A stretch of DNA of 64,000 nucleotides from an uncultured Clostridia bacterium (GTDB lineage: Bacteria; Bacillota; Clostridia; TANB77; CAG-508). Of this stretch, positions 9,184 through 18,500 are shown piece after piece. The DNA is taken from NCBI GenBank assembly GCA_934129745.1, contig CAKOWZ010000004.1:1-64000 (forward strand), read 5' to 3'. How positions within the stretch are numbered: the first letter of the stretch is position 1; each line of letters opens with the position of its first letter. Made by a program: the position numbers and the translations under genes. Below the pieces are notes generated by a model. It was not told the origin of the DNA. It ran no database searches and was given only the letters and a program-made list of their open reading frames with translations.

Positions 9184-10968
9184 ATGTATAGAAATCATAA
9201 TTGTGGAGAATTAACAATAAAAAATGTAGGAGAAGAAGTTGTTTTAGCAGGATGGATTCAAAGAATCAGAAATTTAGGTTCAATGAAATTTATAGATTTG
9301 AGAGACCAGTTTGGAATAACACAAATAGTTATTTCAGATAATACTAATAATGAAGAAATGAAAAAAACAGCTGAAGAATTAGTTACAGAAACAGTTATTC
9401 AAGTAACAGGTAAAGTTATTGAAAGAAGTAATAAAAATAATAAATTATCAACAGGTGAAATTGAAATAGATGCAAGTAAAATAGTTATTTTAGGAAAATG
9501 TAAATCAACATTACCATTTGAAGTAAATTCAGAAAAAGCTGATATAAATCTTGTAAAAGAAGATTTAAGATTAGAATATAGATTTTTAGATTTGAGAAAT
9601 GAAAAATTACATAACACAATTTTATTACGTTCAAAAATTTTAAAAACATTAAGAGATAAAATGGATGAATTAGGTTTTAGTGAAATTCAAACACCGATAT
9701 TAGCAAATTCATCACCAGAAGGTGCACGTGATTATTTAGTTCCAAGTAGATTACATCCAGGAGAATTTTATGCATTGCCACAAGCACCACAACAATTTAA
9801 ACAATTATTAATGGTTTCAGGTTTTGACAAATATTTTCAAATAGCACCATGTTTTAGAGATGAAGACCCTAGAGCAGACAGAGCACCAGGAGAATTTTAT
9901 CAATTAGATTTTGAAATGAGTTTTGCTGAACAAGAAGATGTTTTCAAAGTATTTGAAGAAATTTTTATTTCAACATTTAGAAAACATACAACATGGGAAG
10001 TTCCAGATGGACCATTTGTACAAATTCCATATAGAGAAGCAATGGAAAAATATGGTATTGATAAACCTGATTTACGTAACCCATTAATAATTCAAGATGG
10101 AACAGAAATATTTAAAAATACTGAATTTAATGCATTTAAAGGAAAGACAATTAAAGTAATTGTAGTTCCAAATGGAGCTGAACAAGGAAGAAAATTCTTT
10201 GATAATATGTCAGAATTTGCAGTAAATGAATTAGGTGCAAAAGGATTAGCTTGGACAAAATTTGATTCAGAAAATAATGTTACAGGTGGAATTGCAAAAT
10301 TTATTACAGATGATGTAAAATCTGGATTACAAGAAAAATTAGGTGTTAAACCAAATGATAGTTTATTTTTTGTTGCTGACGAATTTGAAAAAGCTCAAAA
10401 AATAGCTGGACAAGTTAGAATTGAATTAGGAAATAGATTAGATTTATTAGAAAAAAATATATACAGATTCTGTTTAGTAGTAGATTTTCCAATGTATGAA
10501 TTAACAGAACAAGAAGTAAATGGAGAAATTATTCAAAAAATTGATTTTAATCATAATCCATTTTCAATGCCACAAGGTGGAATGGAAGCTTTATTAAATA
10601 AAGATCCATTAGATATTTTAGCATATCAATTTGATGTTGTATGTAATGGTTATGAAATGGCTTCAGGCGCTGTTAGAAATCATGATATTGAAATTATGAA
10701 AAAAGCATTTGAAATTGCTGGATATACAGAACAAGATGTAGAAACTAGATTTGGTGCTTTATATAAAGCTTTCCAATATGGAACACCTCCACATGCAGGT
10801 GGTGCACCAGGATTAGATAGAATGATAATGTTAATTGCTGATTCACAAAATATTAGAGAAGTTATTGCATTCCCTAAAAATAAAAAAGCAAGAGATGTTT
10901 TAATGGGAGCTCCTTCAATTGTTTCAGAACAACAATTAAAAGATGTTCATGTAAAAATAACAGAGTAA
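9184..10968 (+). CDS. aspS: Aspartate--tRNA ligase
   Basis: A 594-residue class II aminoacyl-tRNA synthetase that charges tRNA-Asp. An N-terminal OB-fold anticodon-binding domain (VVLAGWIQRIRNLGSMKFIDLR) is followed by the catalytic core with motif 2 (FQIAPCFRDEDPRADR), the bacterial GAD insertion, and motif 3 (GGAPGLDRMIML, about residue 545). I choose ATG 9184 (MYRNHNCGEL) because it matches the usual AspRS N-terminus and AAAGGA is 9 bases upstream; ATGs at 9166 and 9175 overlap that site. Both Asp-only and Asp/Asn non-discriminating forms look like this. Confidence 0.97.
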   Translation: MYRNHNCGELTIKNVGEEVVLAGWIQRIRNLGSMKFIDLRDQFGITQIVISDNTNNEEMKKTAEELVTETVIQVTGKVIERSNKNNKLSTGEIEIDASKIVILGKCKSTLPFEVNSEKADINLVKEDLRLEYRFLDLRNEKLHNTILLRSKILKTLRDKMDELGFSEIQTPILANSSPEGARDYLVPSRLHPGEFYALPQAPQQFKQLLMVSGFDKYFQIAPCFRDEDPRADRAPGEFYQLDFEMSFAEQEDVFKVFEEIFISTFRKHTTWEVPDGPFVQIPYREAMEKYGIDKPDLRNPLIIQDGTEIFKNTEFNAFKGKTIKVIVVPNGAEQGRKFFDNMSEFAVNELGAKGLAWTKFDSENNVTGGIAKFITDDVKSGLQEKLGVKPNDSLFFVADEFEKAQKIAGQVRIELGNRLDLLEKNIYRFCLVVDFPMYELTEQEVNGEIIQKIDFNHNPFSMPQGGMEALLNKDPLDILAYQFDVVCNGYEMASGAVRNHDIEIMKKAFEIAGYTEQDVETRFGALYKAFQYGTPPHAGGAPGLDRMIMLIADSQNIREVIAFPKNKKARDVLMGAPSIVSEQQLKDVHVKITE

Positions 10969-11022
10969 AATAATTGTGAAAAGTAAATAAAACAAACTAG
11001 CAAATCAAAAAATTAAATGTGC

Positions 11023-11088
11023 AAAACAAATAAGAACAGAAAAATTTTACAATAAATTATTCAGTTCTTGTTTGTTTTATTTTTTTCA
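11023..11088 (+). terminator. Terminator after aspS
   Basis: AAAACAAATAAGAAC (11023-11037) pairs with GTTCTTGTTTGTTTT (11064-11078), with one G-T pair, then a long T-run. Confidence 0.75.
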
Positions 11089-11196
11089 TATTTTTATCAA
11101 ATTCACTTGTTGAAACATAACATATATGATAGAATTACATCAGTAATGTCGAAAAATGACAATTTTTAAATTATTAAGAAAAAAAGGGGAAAAATT

Positions 11197-12405
11197 ATGA
11201 GTTACAAACAAAAGGAAAGAACAAGTTCACCAAGAAAAACACTTACTAGGGAGTTTGAAGAAGAATATGGAACAGTATCTTCTGAAATCAAAAACAGAAC
11301 AAATAGTAGAACAGCAAATAATAAATCAGTAAAAAGAGAAAATCCTAGTCAAAAAATAAGCACAGGTAAAAAATTTGCTTCAATATTTGGAAAAACATTG
11401 GCAATAATTTCGGTTACATTAGTATCAATATTATTAACATTAATTATGATGTTTTTTTTAATATGTCATGGACCATCAGAAAAAGCTACAGAATTATTTG
11501 CAACAACTTTTCTGGAAACTGGTCAAATGAAATTTATTGTTTCAATGTTTTTATCAAATGAAAGAATTCAAGAGATTGTATCAAATAATTCAATGACAGA
11601 AATGACTGCAGAAGTTAATACAGATATGATAAGTATAAATGAAACAAAAGAAAATACAAATCAACCAGATATTGAATTAAAACAAATATCAGGAAGTACA
11701 TTTTCAGCTAAAATGTTGATTATAAAAGACCCATCAAGAGTAAAACTTGCAACAACATATCCATGGGGAGAATATGGTCAAGAACTTGATAAATTAGTAA
11801 AAAATTCAGGTGCTGTTGCCGGTGTAAATGGTGGTTTATATGTATCTGATAGTAATAAAGGTGGAAAACCATTGGGACTTGTAGTTTGTGATGGTCAAAT
11901 ACAATATAATAATCCAACAGGATATGCTGGTTTACAATTAATTGGTTTTGATGAAACAAATATTTTAAGAATTATCAATTTAGAGGGAATGAATGCTTCA
12001 CAAGTTGAAAAACTCGTAAAAGATGAAAAAATTCGTGATGCAGTTGTTTTTCAAGAAGAAAGCAGTGATAAAAATAACCATTTTGTAAAACTTATTATAA
12101 ATGGTGAAGCTAGACAAATGAATGGAAGTGGAAGTGGTGCAAATCCTAGAACTGTAATTGGTCAAAGAAAAGATGGAACAGTTTTATTATTAGTAACAGA
12201 TGGTAGAGGTGCTTCAGGTCATTTAGGTGCAACAGCTTCAGATTTAATTGATATAATGAAAGAATATGGTGCTGTAAATGCTGCAAATTTAGATGGTGGA
12301 AGTTCATCAAGTATGTATTATAATGATAATTATGAAATGACAAGTGTTACTTTATATTATTCAAATTCTTCATGGAAATTACCAACAGCTTTTGTTGTTA
12401 AATAG
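11197..12405 (+). CDS. Membrane-anchored phosphodiester glycosidase family protein (NAGPA/DUF2233)
   Basis: A 402-residue protein: a basic Ser/Thr/Lys-rich cytoplasmic tail of about 65 residues, one transmembrane helix (about 66-90), a linker, and a C-terminal domain with VAGVNGGLY, NPRTVIGQRKDG and LDGGSSSSMYY, the signatures of the NAGPA-type fold. Family members remove sugars linked through phosphodiesters; in Gram-positives they are thought to act on wall-associated polymers. Here it sits outside the membrane beside a glycosyltransferase and a PAP2 phosphatase, consistent with envelope work. AAAAGGGG is the ribosome binding site. Confidence 0.85.
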   Translation: MSYKQKERTSSPRKTLTREFEEEYGTVSSEIKNRTNSRTANNKSVKRENPSQKISTGKKFASIFGKTLAIISVTLVSILLTLIMMFFLICHGPSEKATELFATTFLETGQMKFIVSMFLSNERIQEIVSNNSMTEMTAEVNTDMISINETKENTNQPDIELKQISGSTFSAKMLIIKDPSRVKLATTYPWGEYGQELDKLVKNSGAVAGVNGGLYVSDSNKGGKPLGLVVCDGQIQYNNPTGYAGLQLIGFDETNILRIINLEGMNASQVEKLVKDEKIRDAVVFQEESSDKNNHFVKLIINGEARQMNGSGSGANPRTVIGQRKDGTVLLLVTDGRGASGHLGATASDLIDIMKEYGAVNAANLDGGSSSSMYYNDNYEMTSVTLYYSNSSWKLPTAFVVK

Positions 12406-12472
12406 GAGAAATTTATGAAAAGTGAAAAATTCTAATACAAAGAAAAATCAACATAAGGAAGGAAAAATAAAA

Positions 12473-13654
12473 ATGGGGAAAAACAAAAAAACAAAATTTA
12501 GAAGTTTTATGAAAAAATATATTATTGTATTATGTATTTTAGCAGTAATATTTTTAGCATATGTAATGAACACTTTATATCAATATGAAGATTCATTTAC
12601 AGATACATACATGAATTCATATATTACAGATTTATCAGAATCAGCTAAAAGTGGCAAAATAGATAAATATTGTAATTTTGAAAATATTCAAGTTAATGAA
12701 TTTGAAACAAATAAAGATGGTGCAAAACAATCTTTAGAAAATATAATAAAAACATCAAATATAAGTTATAAATTAGAAGATGCTAATAAAACAACACAAG
12801 AACCAGTATATGGAATTTATGCAAATGATCAAAAAATAATGGATGTAACATTAAGTGTAAAAAAACAAAATAAAAGATTGAGTTTATTTACATATCCAAC
12901 ATGGCAAGTAAAACAAACAAATGTAAATAGTGGAAGAGGTATGTTTTATTATGATATTTTAGTTCCAAGTAATTATACAGTTACTGTAAATTCAAATAAA
13001 TTATCAGAAAAAAATATATCTGAGACAAAAACAGATGAAGATTATGAAATTTTAGCTAAATATGCAAATTTACCTAAAATGGTAAATTATAAATTAGATA
13101 ATTTTGTTACAAATCCAGAAATAAAAATTTCTGATGAAAATGGAAAAGAAGTTAAATTTTCAGTAAATAATCATAAAATAGAATTAAGTTCATTACATAA
13201 ATCTGTAAATACATATGATGAAGCAAAACAATATTTACAAGCAGAAATTGATGTATTAGAATTAGCTAAAAAATGGAGCTTATTTTTAACAGATGATTTA
13301 ACTGGACCAAGACATGGATTTAATGAATTAAGTAATTCATTAGTTAAAGATACTGAATTATATAATATGGCATATAGTTGGGCAACAAGTGTAGATATTA
13401 CATTTACAAGTAAACATACATTCAAAAATCCAGCTTTCACAAATACTAGTGTAAAAGATTTTGAAATATATGGGAAAAATGCATTTTCATGTACAGTTTA
13501 TTTAGAAAAAAATATGTTAATTGCTAATGGAAATGATAAAATTGATGTTATGCATGATAAATTATATTTTGCATATATAGATGATACAAAAGATGGTAAA
13601 GATAATCCACAATGGAAAATGGTTGCAATGAAAGCTGTAACAGATAATAAATAA
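12473..13654 (+). CDS. Single-pass membrane protein of unknown function
   Basis: A 393-residue protein with a Lys-rich N-terminus, one transmembrane segment (about residues 14-34) and a long extracellular domain rich in Lys, Asn and Asp without recognisable motifs. I choose ATG 12473 with GGAAGG 9 bases upstream; an in-frame GTG at 12422 lies 13 bases beyond the nearest AGGAG. A 6-codon ORF with its own AGGAG (ATG 12415) overlaps the end of the preceding gene and may only help coupling. It is probably co-transcribed with the glycosidase gene and could be its partner. Confidence 0.75.
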   Translation: MGKNKKTKFRSFMKKYIIVLCILAVIFLAYVMNTLYQYEDSFTDTYMNSYITDLSESAKSGKIDKYCNFENIQVNEFETNKDGAKQSLENIIKTSNISYKLEDANKTTQEPVYGIYANDQKIMDVTLSVKKQNKRLSLFTYPTWQVKQTNVNSGRGMFYYDILVPSNYTVTVNSNKLSEKNISETKTDEDYEILAKYANLPKMVNYKLDNFVTNPEIKISDENGKEVKFSVNNHKIELSSLHKSVNTYDEAKQYLQAEIDVLELAKKWSLFLTDDLTGPRHGFNELSNSLVKDTELYNMAYSWATSVDITFTSKHTFKNPAFTNTSVKDFEIYGKNAFSCTVYLEKNMLIANGNDKIDVMHDKLYFAYIDDTKDGKDNPQWKMVAMKAVTDNK

Positions 13655-13680
13655 GATTTATGTTATAAAAATCTTTAGAG

Positions 13681-13738
13681 AAAGGAGTGTATAAAATATT
13701 TGGTTTTTATATCAAATATTTTATACAAAAAGAAAATG
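13681..13738 (+). promoter_or_regulatory. Shine-Dalgarno separated from its ATG by a hairpin
   Basis: AAAGGAG (13681-13687) is followed after one base by a perfect 14-bp stem (13689-13702 with 13713-13726, 10-nt loop), then nine bases and ATG (13736). Unfolded, the ATG is 48 bases from the binding site; folded, the effective spacing is about 10 bases. A TTG at 13700 in the same frame lies inside the stem. Confidence 0.6.
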
Positions 13739-14794
13739 ATAAATGATGTATGTTTAATCATACCTGCATATAATCCTGATGAACAATTATTTATAGATTT
13801 TTTAGGAAAGGCAATACGAAATTTTTATAATATTATTGTTATAGATGATGGCAGTGATGAAGAATATAAAAATATTTTTGATAAAATTCATATTAGATTT
13901 CCAAAAATAAAAATATTGGAACATGGGGTAAATCTTGGAAAAGGAAGAGCTTTAAAAACTGCATTTAATTATTATTTAAACAAATATTCAGATTGTATAG
14001 GTGTTGTTCAAGCAGATTGTGATGGACAACATGATATAGATGATGTTGTGAAATGTGCTAGAAAACTATATTTTGAACCTGATAAATTTATTTTAGGTGT
14101 ACGTGATTTTTCATCAGATGATGTTCCTAAAAAAAGTAAATATGGAAATAATATTACAAAATATGTGTTTAAATTATTTATTGGAATAAATATTTCAGAT
14201 ACTCAAACAGGATTACGTGCAATGTCTAATAAACTTATAAAAATATTTTTATCAATTAAAGGAGAAAGATATGAATATGAGACAAATGTTTTAATTGAAT
14301 GTAAAGAAAAAAATATAGAAATATCAGAGGTTCCAATAAAAACAATTTATATTGAAAAAAATCAAACAAGTAAATTCAATCCACTTAAGGATTCTCTAAT
14401 GATTTATAAATTGTTTGGAAAATATATTTTTGCGTCACTTAGTGCTTTTGTAATAGATATAATTTTGTTTAATTTATTTATTGTATTAGTAAATAATATT
14501 GAATTTTCATATAAAATTGTTGTAGCAACAATTTTGGCTAGAATTATCTCATCATTATATAATTTTAAAATTAATGCAAAAATGGTATTTAAAAACATGA
14601 ATAAAAATTCTTTTATAAAATATGTAATTTTAGTATTAATTCAAATGATGGTTTCAGCATTTAGTGTGCAATTTTTAAGCAGGGTTTTACCAATAAATAC
14701 TACAGTAATTAAGATTATTGTTGATGCAATTATTTTTATGGTTAATTTTGTTGTACAAAGAGAAATTGTTTTTAAAAATAAGAAAAAAATTTAG
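13736..14794 (+). CDS. GT2 glycosyltransferase fused to GtrA-like membrane domain
   Basis: A 352-residue two-domain protein. Residues 1-220 are a DPM1/DPG-synthase-type GT2 domain with CLIIPAYNPDE, VIDDGSDE, GKGRALKTAF and QADCDGQHD (the DxD-like nucleotide-sugar site). Residues 235-345 form a GtrA-like module of four transmembrane helices. The family makes or flips polyprenyl-phosphate sugars for wall polymers or protein glycosylation. The start at 13736 (MINDVCLIIPAYN) fits the family N-terminus better than the TTG at 13700. It lies in an envelope cluster; the sugar cannot be inferred. Confidence 0.88.
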   Translation: MINDVCLIIPAYNPDEQLFIDFLGKAIRNFYNIIVIDDGSDEEYKNIFDKIHIRFPKIKILEHGVNLGKGRALKTAFNYYLNKYSDCIGVVQADCDGQHDIDDVVKCARKLYFEPDKFILGVRDFSSDDVPKKSKYGNNITKYVFKLFIGINISDTQTGLRAMSNKLIKIFLSIKGERYEYETNVLIECKEKNIEISEVPIKTIYIEKNQTSKFNPLKDSLMIYKLFGKYIFASLSAFVIDIILFNLFIVLVNNIEFSYKIVVATILARIISSLYNFKINAKMVFKNMNKNSFIKYVILVLIQMMVSAFSVQFLSRVLPINTTVIKIIVDAIIFMVNFVVQREIVFKNKKKI

Positions 14795-14853
14795 AAAATT
14801 TTGATATATGATATAGAAAGTATTGATATATGATAAAAAGAAAGGAACAGAAT

Positions 14854-15483
14854 ATGAAAAAATATTTGAATTATGGAATAGCTGGAATATTATTTATACT
14901 AACAGCTATTATAATGGTGTTTATTAATAATGGAAGTATAGTAAGTTTTGATAATAAAATATATAGTATAGTAACAAATACAACAAATGTTTTTTTAGAT
15001 AATATGTTTTTATTATTTACATTTTTTGCAAGTACTAAATTTGTAATTGGAGCATGTGTTGCACTTTTAATTTTTATGAAAAATAAAAAAAATGCTGGAA
15101 TCATGGTAGGAAGTGTTATAATCTCAACAATTACTAATGTTATTATAAAAAATATATTTAAAAGACCACGACCAAATGTTAGAAGACTAGTAATAGAAAA
15201 ATCTTTTAGTTTCCCAAGTGGACATACAATGGCAAGTGTTACTTTATATGGAATTTTGATTTTCTTTATTTTAAAATCAAATTTAAATAAAACAGCTAAA
15301 ACTATATTATCAATATTATTAGGCTTAATGCCAATTTGTGTTGCAATCAGTAGAATCTATCTAGGTGCACACTTTGCAAGTGATGTTATTGGTGGTGCAT
15401 TTATAGCCAGTGGTTTATTATTATGTGAGGTTACAATTATCGGGCAATTGGGGACGCGTCCTAATTGCTCAAATGAACAATAG
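14854..15483 (+). CDS. PAP2-family phosphatase
   Basis: A 209-residue membrane phosphatase with five or six hydrophobic helices and the three PAP2 motifs: KxxxxxxRP within KNIFKRPRP, SFPSGHTMAS and SRIYLGAHFASD. Such enzymes dephosphorylate undecaprenyl pyrophosphate or phosphatidic/PG phosphates at the outer membrane leaflet. ATG 14854 is chosen from AAAGGA upstream. The last dozen or so residues (GQLGTRPNCSNEQ) are encoded by a REP-like palindromic insertion, so the native C-terminus has been replaced. The ATG leader holds two copies of TTGATATATGAT. Confidence 0.9.
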   Translation: MKKYLNYGIAGILFILTAIIMVFINNGSIVSFDNKIYSIVTNTTNVFLDNMFLLFTFFASTKFVIGACVALLIFMKNKKNAGIMVGSVIISTITNVIIKNIFKRPRPNVRRLVIEKSFSFPSGHTMASVTLYGILIFFILKSNLNKTAKTILSILLGLMPICVAISRIYLGAHFASDVIGGAFIASGLLLCEVTIIGQLGTRPNCSNEQ

Positions 15484-15503
15484 GGACGCGTCCCCAATTG
15501 TTC
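15444..15503. repeat. REPIN-like pair of ACGCGT palindromes
   Basis: Two palindromic units in tandem: GCAATTGGGGACGCGTCC to AATTGC (15444-15468) and a second running 15475-15503, both centred on GGGACGCGTCCC. The same unit recurs at 20064-20087 and 32747-32810. GC content far exceeds the surroundings. Confidence 0.85.
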
Positions 15504-15522
15504 AAGGAAAGCTGGAAATAGG

Positions 15523-18500
15523 ATGAGTGAAATAACAGAAAAATTAATTCAAGATATTTTTGCTGATTTTAAGCAAGGTGGGAATTTATTGAAATCAGTG
15601 ATTAAAAAAATTAACTTATATAAAAAAACTAATAGGTTTGAGATTTTGCTTCAATCAGATTTACCAATAGATATAAAAGAGGTTCATAATTTTGAAATAT
15701 ATCTAATGGAAAGGTTTAAATTTGAAGTTGTTATTATTAAAATTGAATATACAGAACAACCAGATATTGATATTGTTTCTAAATGGGAGGATATTATTAA
15801 TTATATGTCTTTTAAATATCCATCAGTTAAGGCGATTTTGAGGAATTCTGTTATTGAATTTGAGAATGATAATAAAACAATAAAAGTAAATCTTCAATTA
15901 AAGGGTTCTGAGATTTTGTATGCAAGGGGTATTGATAAAACATTTTCTGAGATAATTTATAATATTTATGGAAAAAGATTTTTGATAAAATATTTTGATA
16001 ATGAGTCAAAAGAAAGAGTGGAACAATATAAGGAAAATGCTAGAAGGCTTGAAGAAGAGGCTATTAGAAAGGCAAATCAGGAGGCTGTTGCACAACGTAG
16101 AGAGTCTATGGCTGAGGAAAGAAAACAGGTTGAAGCTAGAGAACAGGAATTATTGGCTAGAAGAAATGGTTCACAAAATGGAAACTCTAATGGGACAAGT
16201 GGAAGTAAAGGTCAAGGGGAAAATACTGGAAACGTTAGAAATTCTGGAAATGCTGGAGGTAATGGAAGTGTTGGAAATAAATCATCAATTCAGCAGATAG
16301 CGCCACCACCACCTCCTTTACCACCACAAACAGATGATGAAGAATCTCCTTTAATTTATGGAAGAAATACAAATATAAAAGATCCATTATTAAAAGTTGT
16401 TGATTTATCAATAGATACAGGAAAAGCATGTATTGATGGTGAGATTGTAAATATAGGAGAAGTTCGTGAATTAAAAACAGGAAAATTTTTAATTCCATTT
16501 GATGTTTATGATGGTTCAAGTACAATTACATGTAAAATTTTTGCTAAACCAGAAGAAAATAAACAAATAATGAAAAGACTTAAAAACGCTGCAGGAGTAA
16601 GAGTAGCTGCTAATGTACAATTTGATCCATTTGCAAAAGAGTTAGGGGCAATTGCAAATACAGTTATAGAAACGCAAGGAATGAAAAAAGTTTCTAGAAA
16701 AGATGAAAGCCCAGTAAAAAGAGTTGAATTACATATGCATACACAAATGAGTCAAATGGATGCAATGACATCTGCAAAAGATTTAATAAAAAGAGCTATG
16801 AAATGGGGAATGAAATCAATTGCAATAACTGATCATGGTGTTGTTCAAGCATTTCCAGAAGCACATAAATTATTAGGTTTTAATAATCCAGACATGAAAA
16901 TAATTTATGGTGTTGAAGCATATTTAGTTCCAGATAAAACACCAATAGTATCATGTTCAAAAGGTCAAGATATTGATACAACATATTGTGTACTTGATTT
17001 AGAAACAACAGGTCTTTCATTTAGAACAGACAAAATTACTGAAGTTGGAATTATGAAAGTAAAAAATGGTGAAGTAATTGATGAATTTAGTTGTTTTGTA
17101 AATCCAGAAAAACCAATACCACCAGAAGTTGTAAAAGTTACAAATATAACAGATGATATGGTAAAAGATGCAGAAACAATTGATAAAGTATTTCCAAAAA
17201 TTCTAGAATTTATAGGTGATTCAGTTTTAGTTGCACATAATGCAGATTTTGATATTCCATTTTTAAAATATCATGGGAATTTACTAGGTTATGAATTAAA
17301 TAATACATATATGGATACTTTAAGACTTGCAAAAGCCTTATTTCCGCAATTTACAAAATATAAATTAGGTTTTATTGCAGATAAATTAGGAATAAAAGTA
17401 GATGTAGCACATAGAGCTTTAGATGATGTTGACACAACAGTAAAGGTTTTAAATGTTATGATGGGAATGTTAAAAGAAAAAGGTGCTAAAACAATTGATG
17501 ATATTGATGTTGTAACAGATAAAGATGAATCAAAAGAAATGTATAAAAAATTACCAACATATCATGCAATAATTCTTGCAAAAAATTATGTAGGATTAAA
17601 AAATTTATATAAATTAGTATCAATTTCACATTTACATTATTTTTACAGAAAACCACGTATATTAAAATCTTTATATAGAAAATATTCAGAAGGATTAATA
17701 TTAGGAAGTGCTTGTGAAGCTGGTGAATTATATAGAGCAATTATTGGTGGAAAAACAGAAGATGAAATTGAACAAATTGCATCAGATTATGATTATCTAG
17801 AAATTCAGCCAACAGGAAATAATATGTTTATGGTAAGAAATGGCACAGTTCCTGATGTTAAAGCATTAGAAGATATTAATAGAAAAATAGTTGATTTAGG
17901 TGAAAAACTTGGAAAACCAGTTGTTGCAACATGTGATGTTCATTTTATGGACCCTCAAGATGAAGTTTATAGACGTATTTTAATGGCTGGTCAGGGATTT
18001 GAAGATGCTGATGAACAGGCACCTTTATATTTAAGAACAACTGAAGAAATGCTTAAAGAATTTCAATATTTAGGGGAGAAAAAAGCATATGAAGTTGTTG
18101 TTGAAAATACAAATAAAATTTCTGATATGTGTGAAAGAATAAGTCCAATATCACCAGAAAAATGTCCTCCATATATTGATAATTGTGAACAAACAATCAA
18201 AGATATTGCATATAATAAAGCACATGAATTATATGGTGATCCATTACCAGATATTGTTCAAGAAAGATTAGATAAAGAGCTTGATTCAATTATAAAAAAT
18301 GGATTCTCAGTTATGTATATCATAGCACAAAAATTAGTATGGAAATCTAATGAAGATGGATATTTGGTTGGTTCAAGAGGTTCTGTTGGATCATCATTTG
18401 TTGCTAATATGACTGGTATTACAGAAGTTAATTCATTACCACCACATTATAGATGCCCAAATTGCAAACATTCCGATTTTACAGATTATGGCTATAAAAA

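Noticed and set aside
12415..12435. Six-codon ORF with AGGAG before the gene at 12473 as a leader peptide
   Set aside because: Nothing in its codons or in the following sequence suggests attenuation; mentioned only in the gene entry.
15995..16525. ORFs on both strands inside polC near 16 kb
   Set aside because: Shadows of the low-complexity PolC linker; no start signals.
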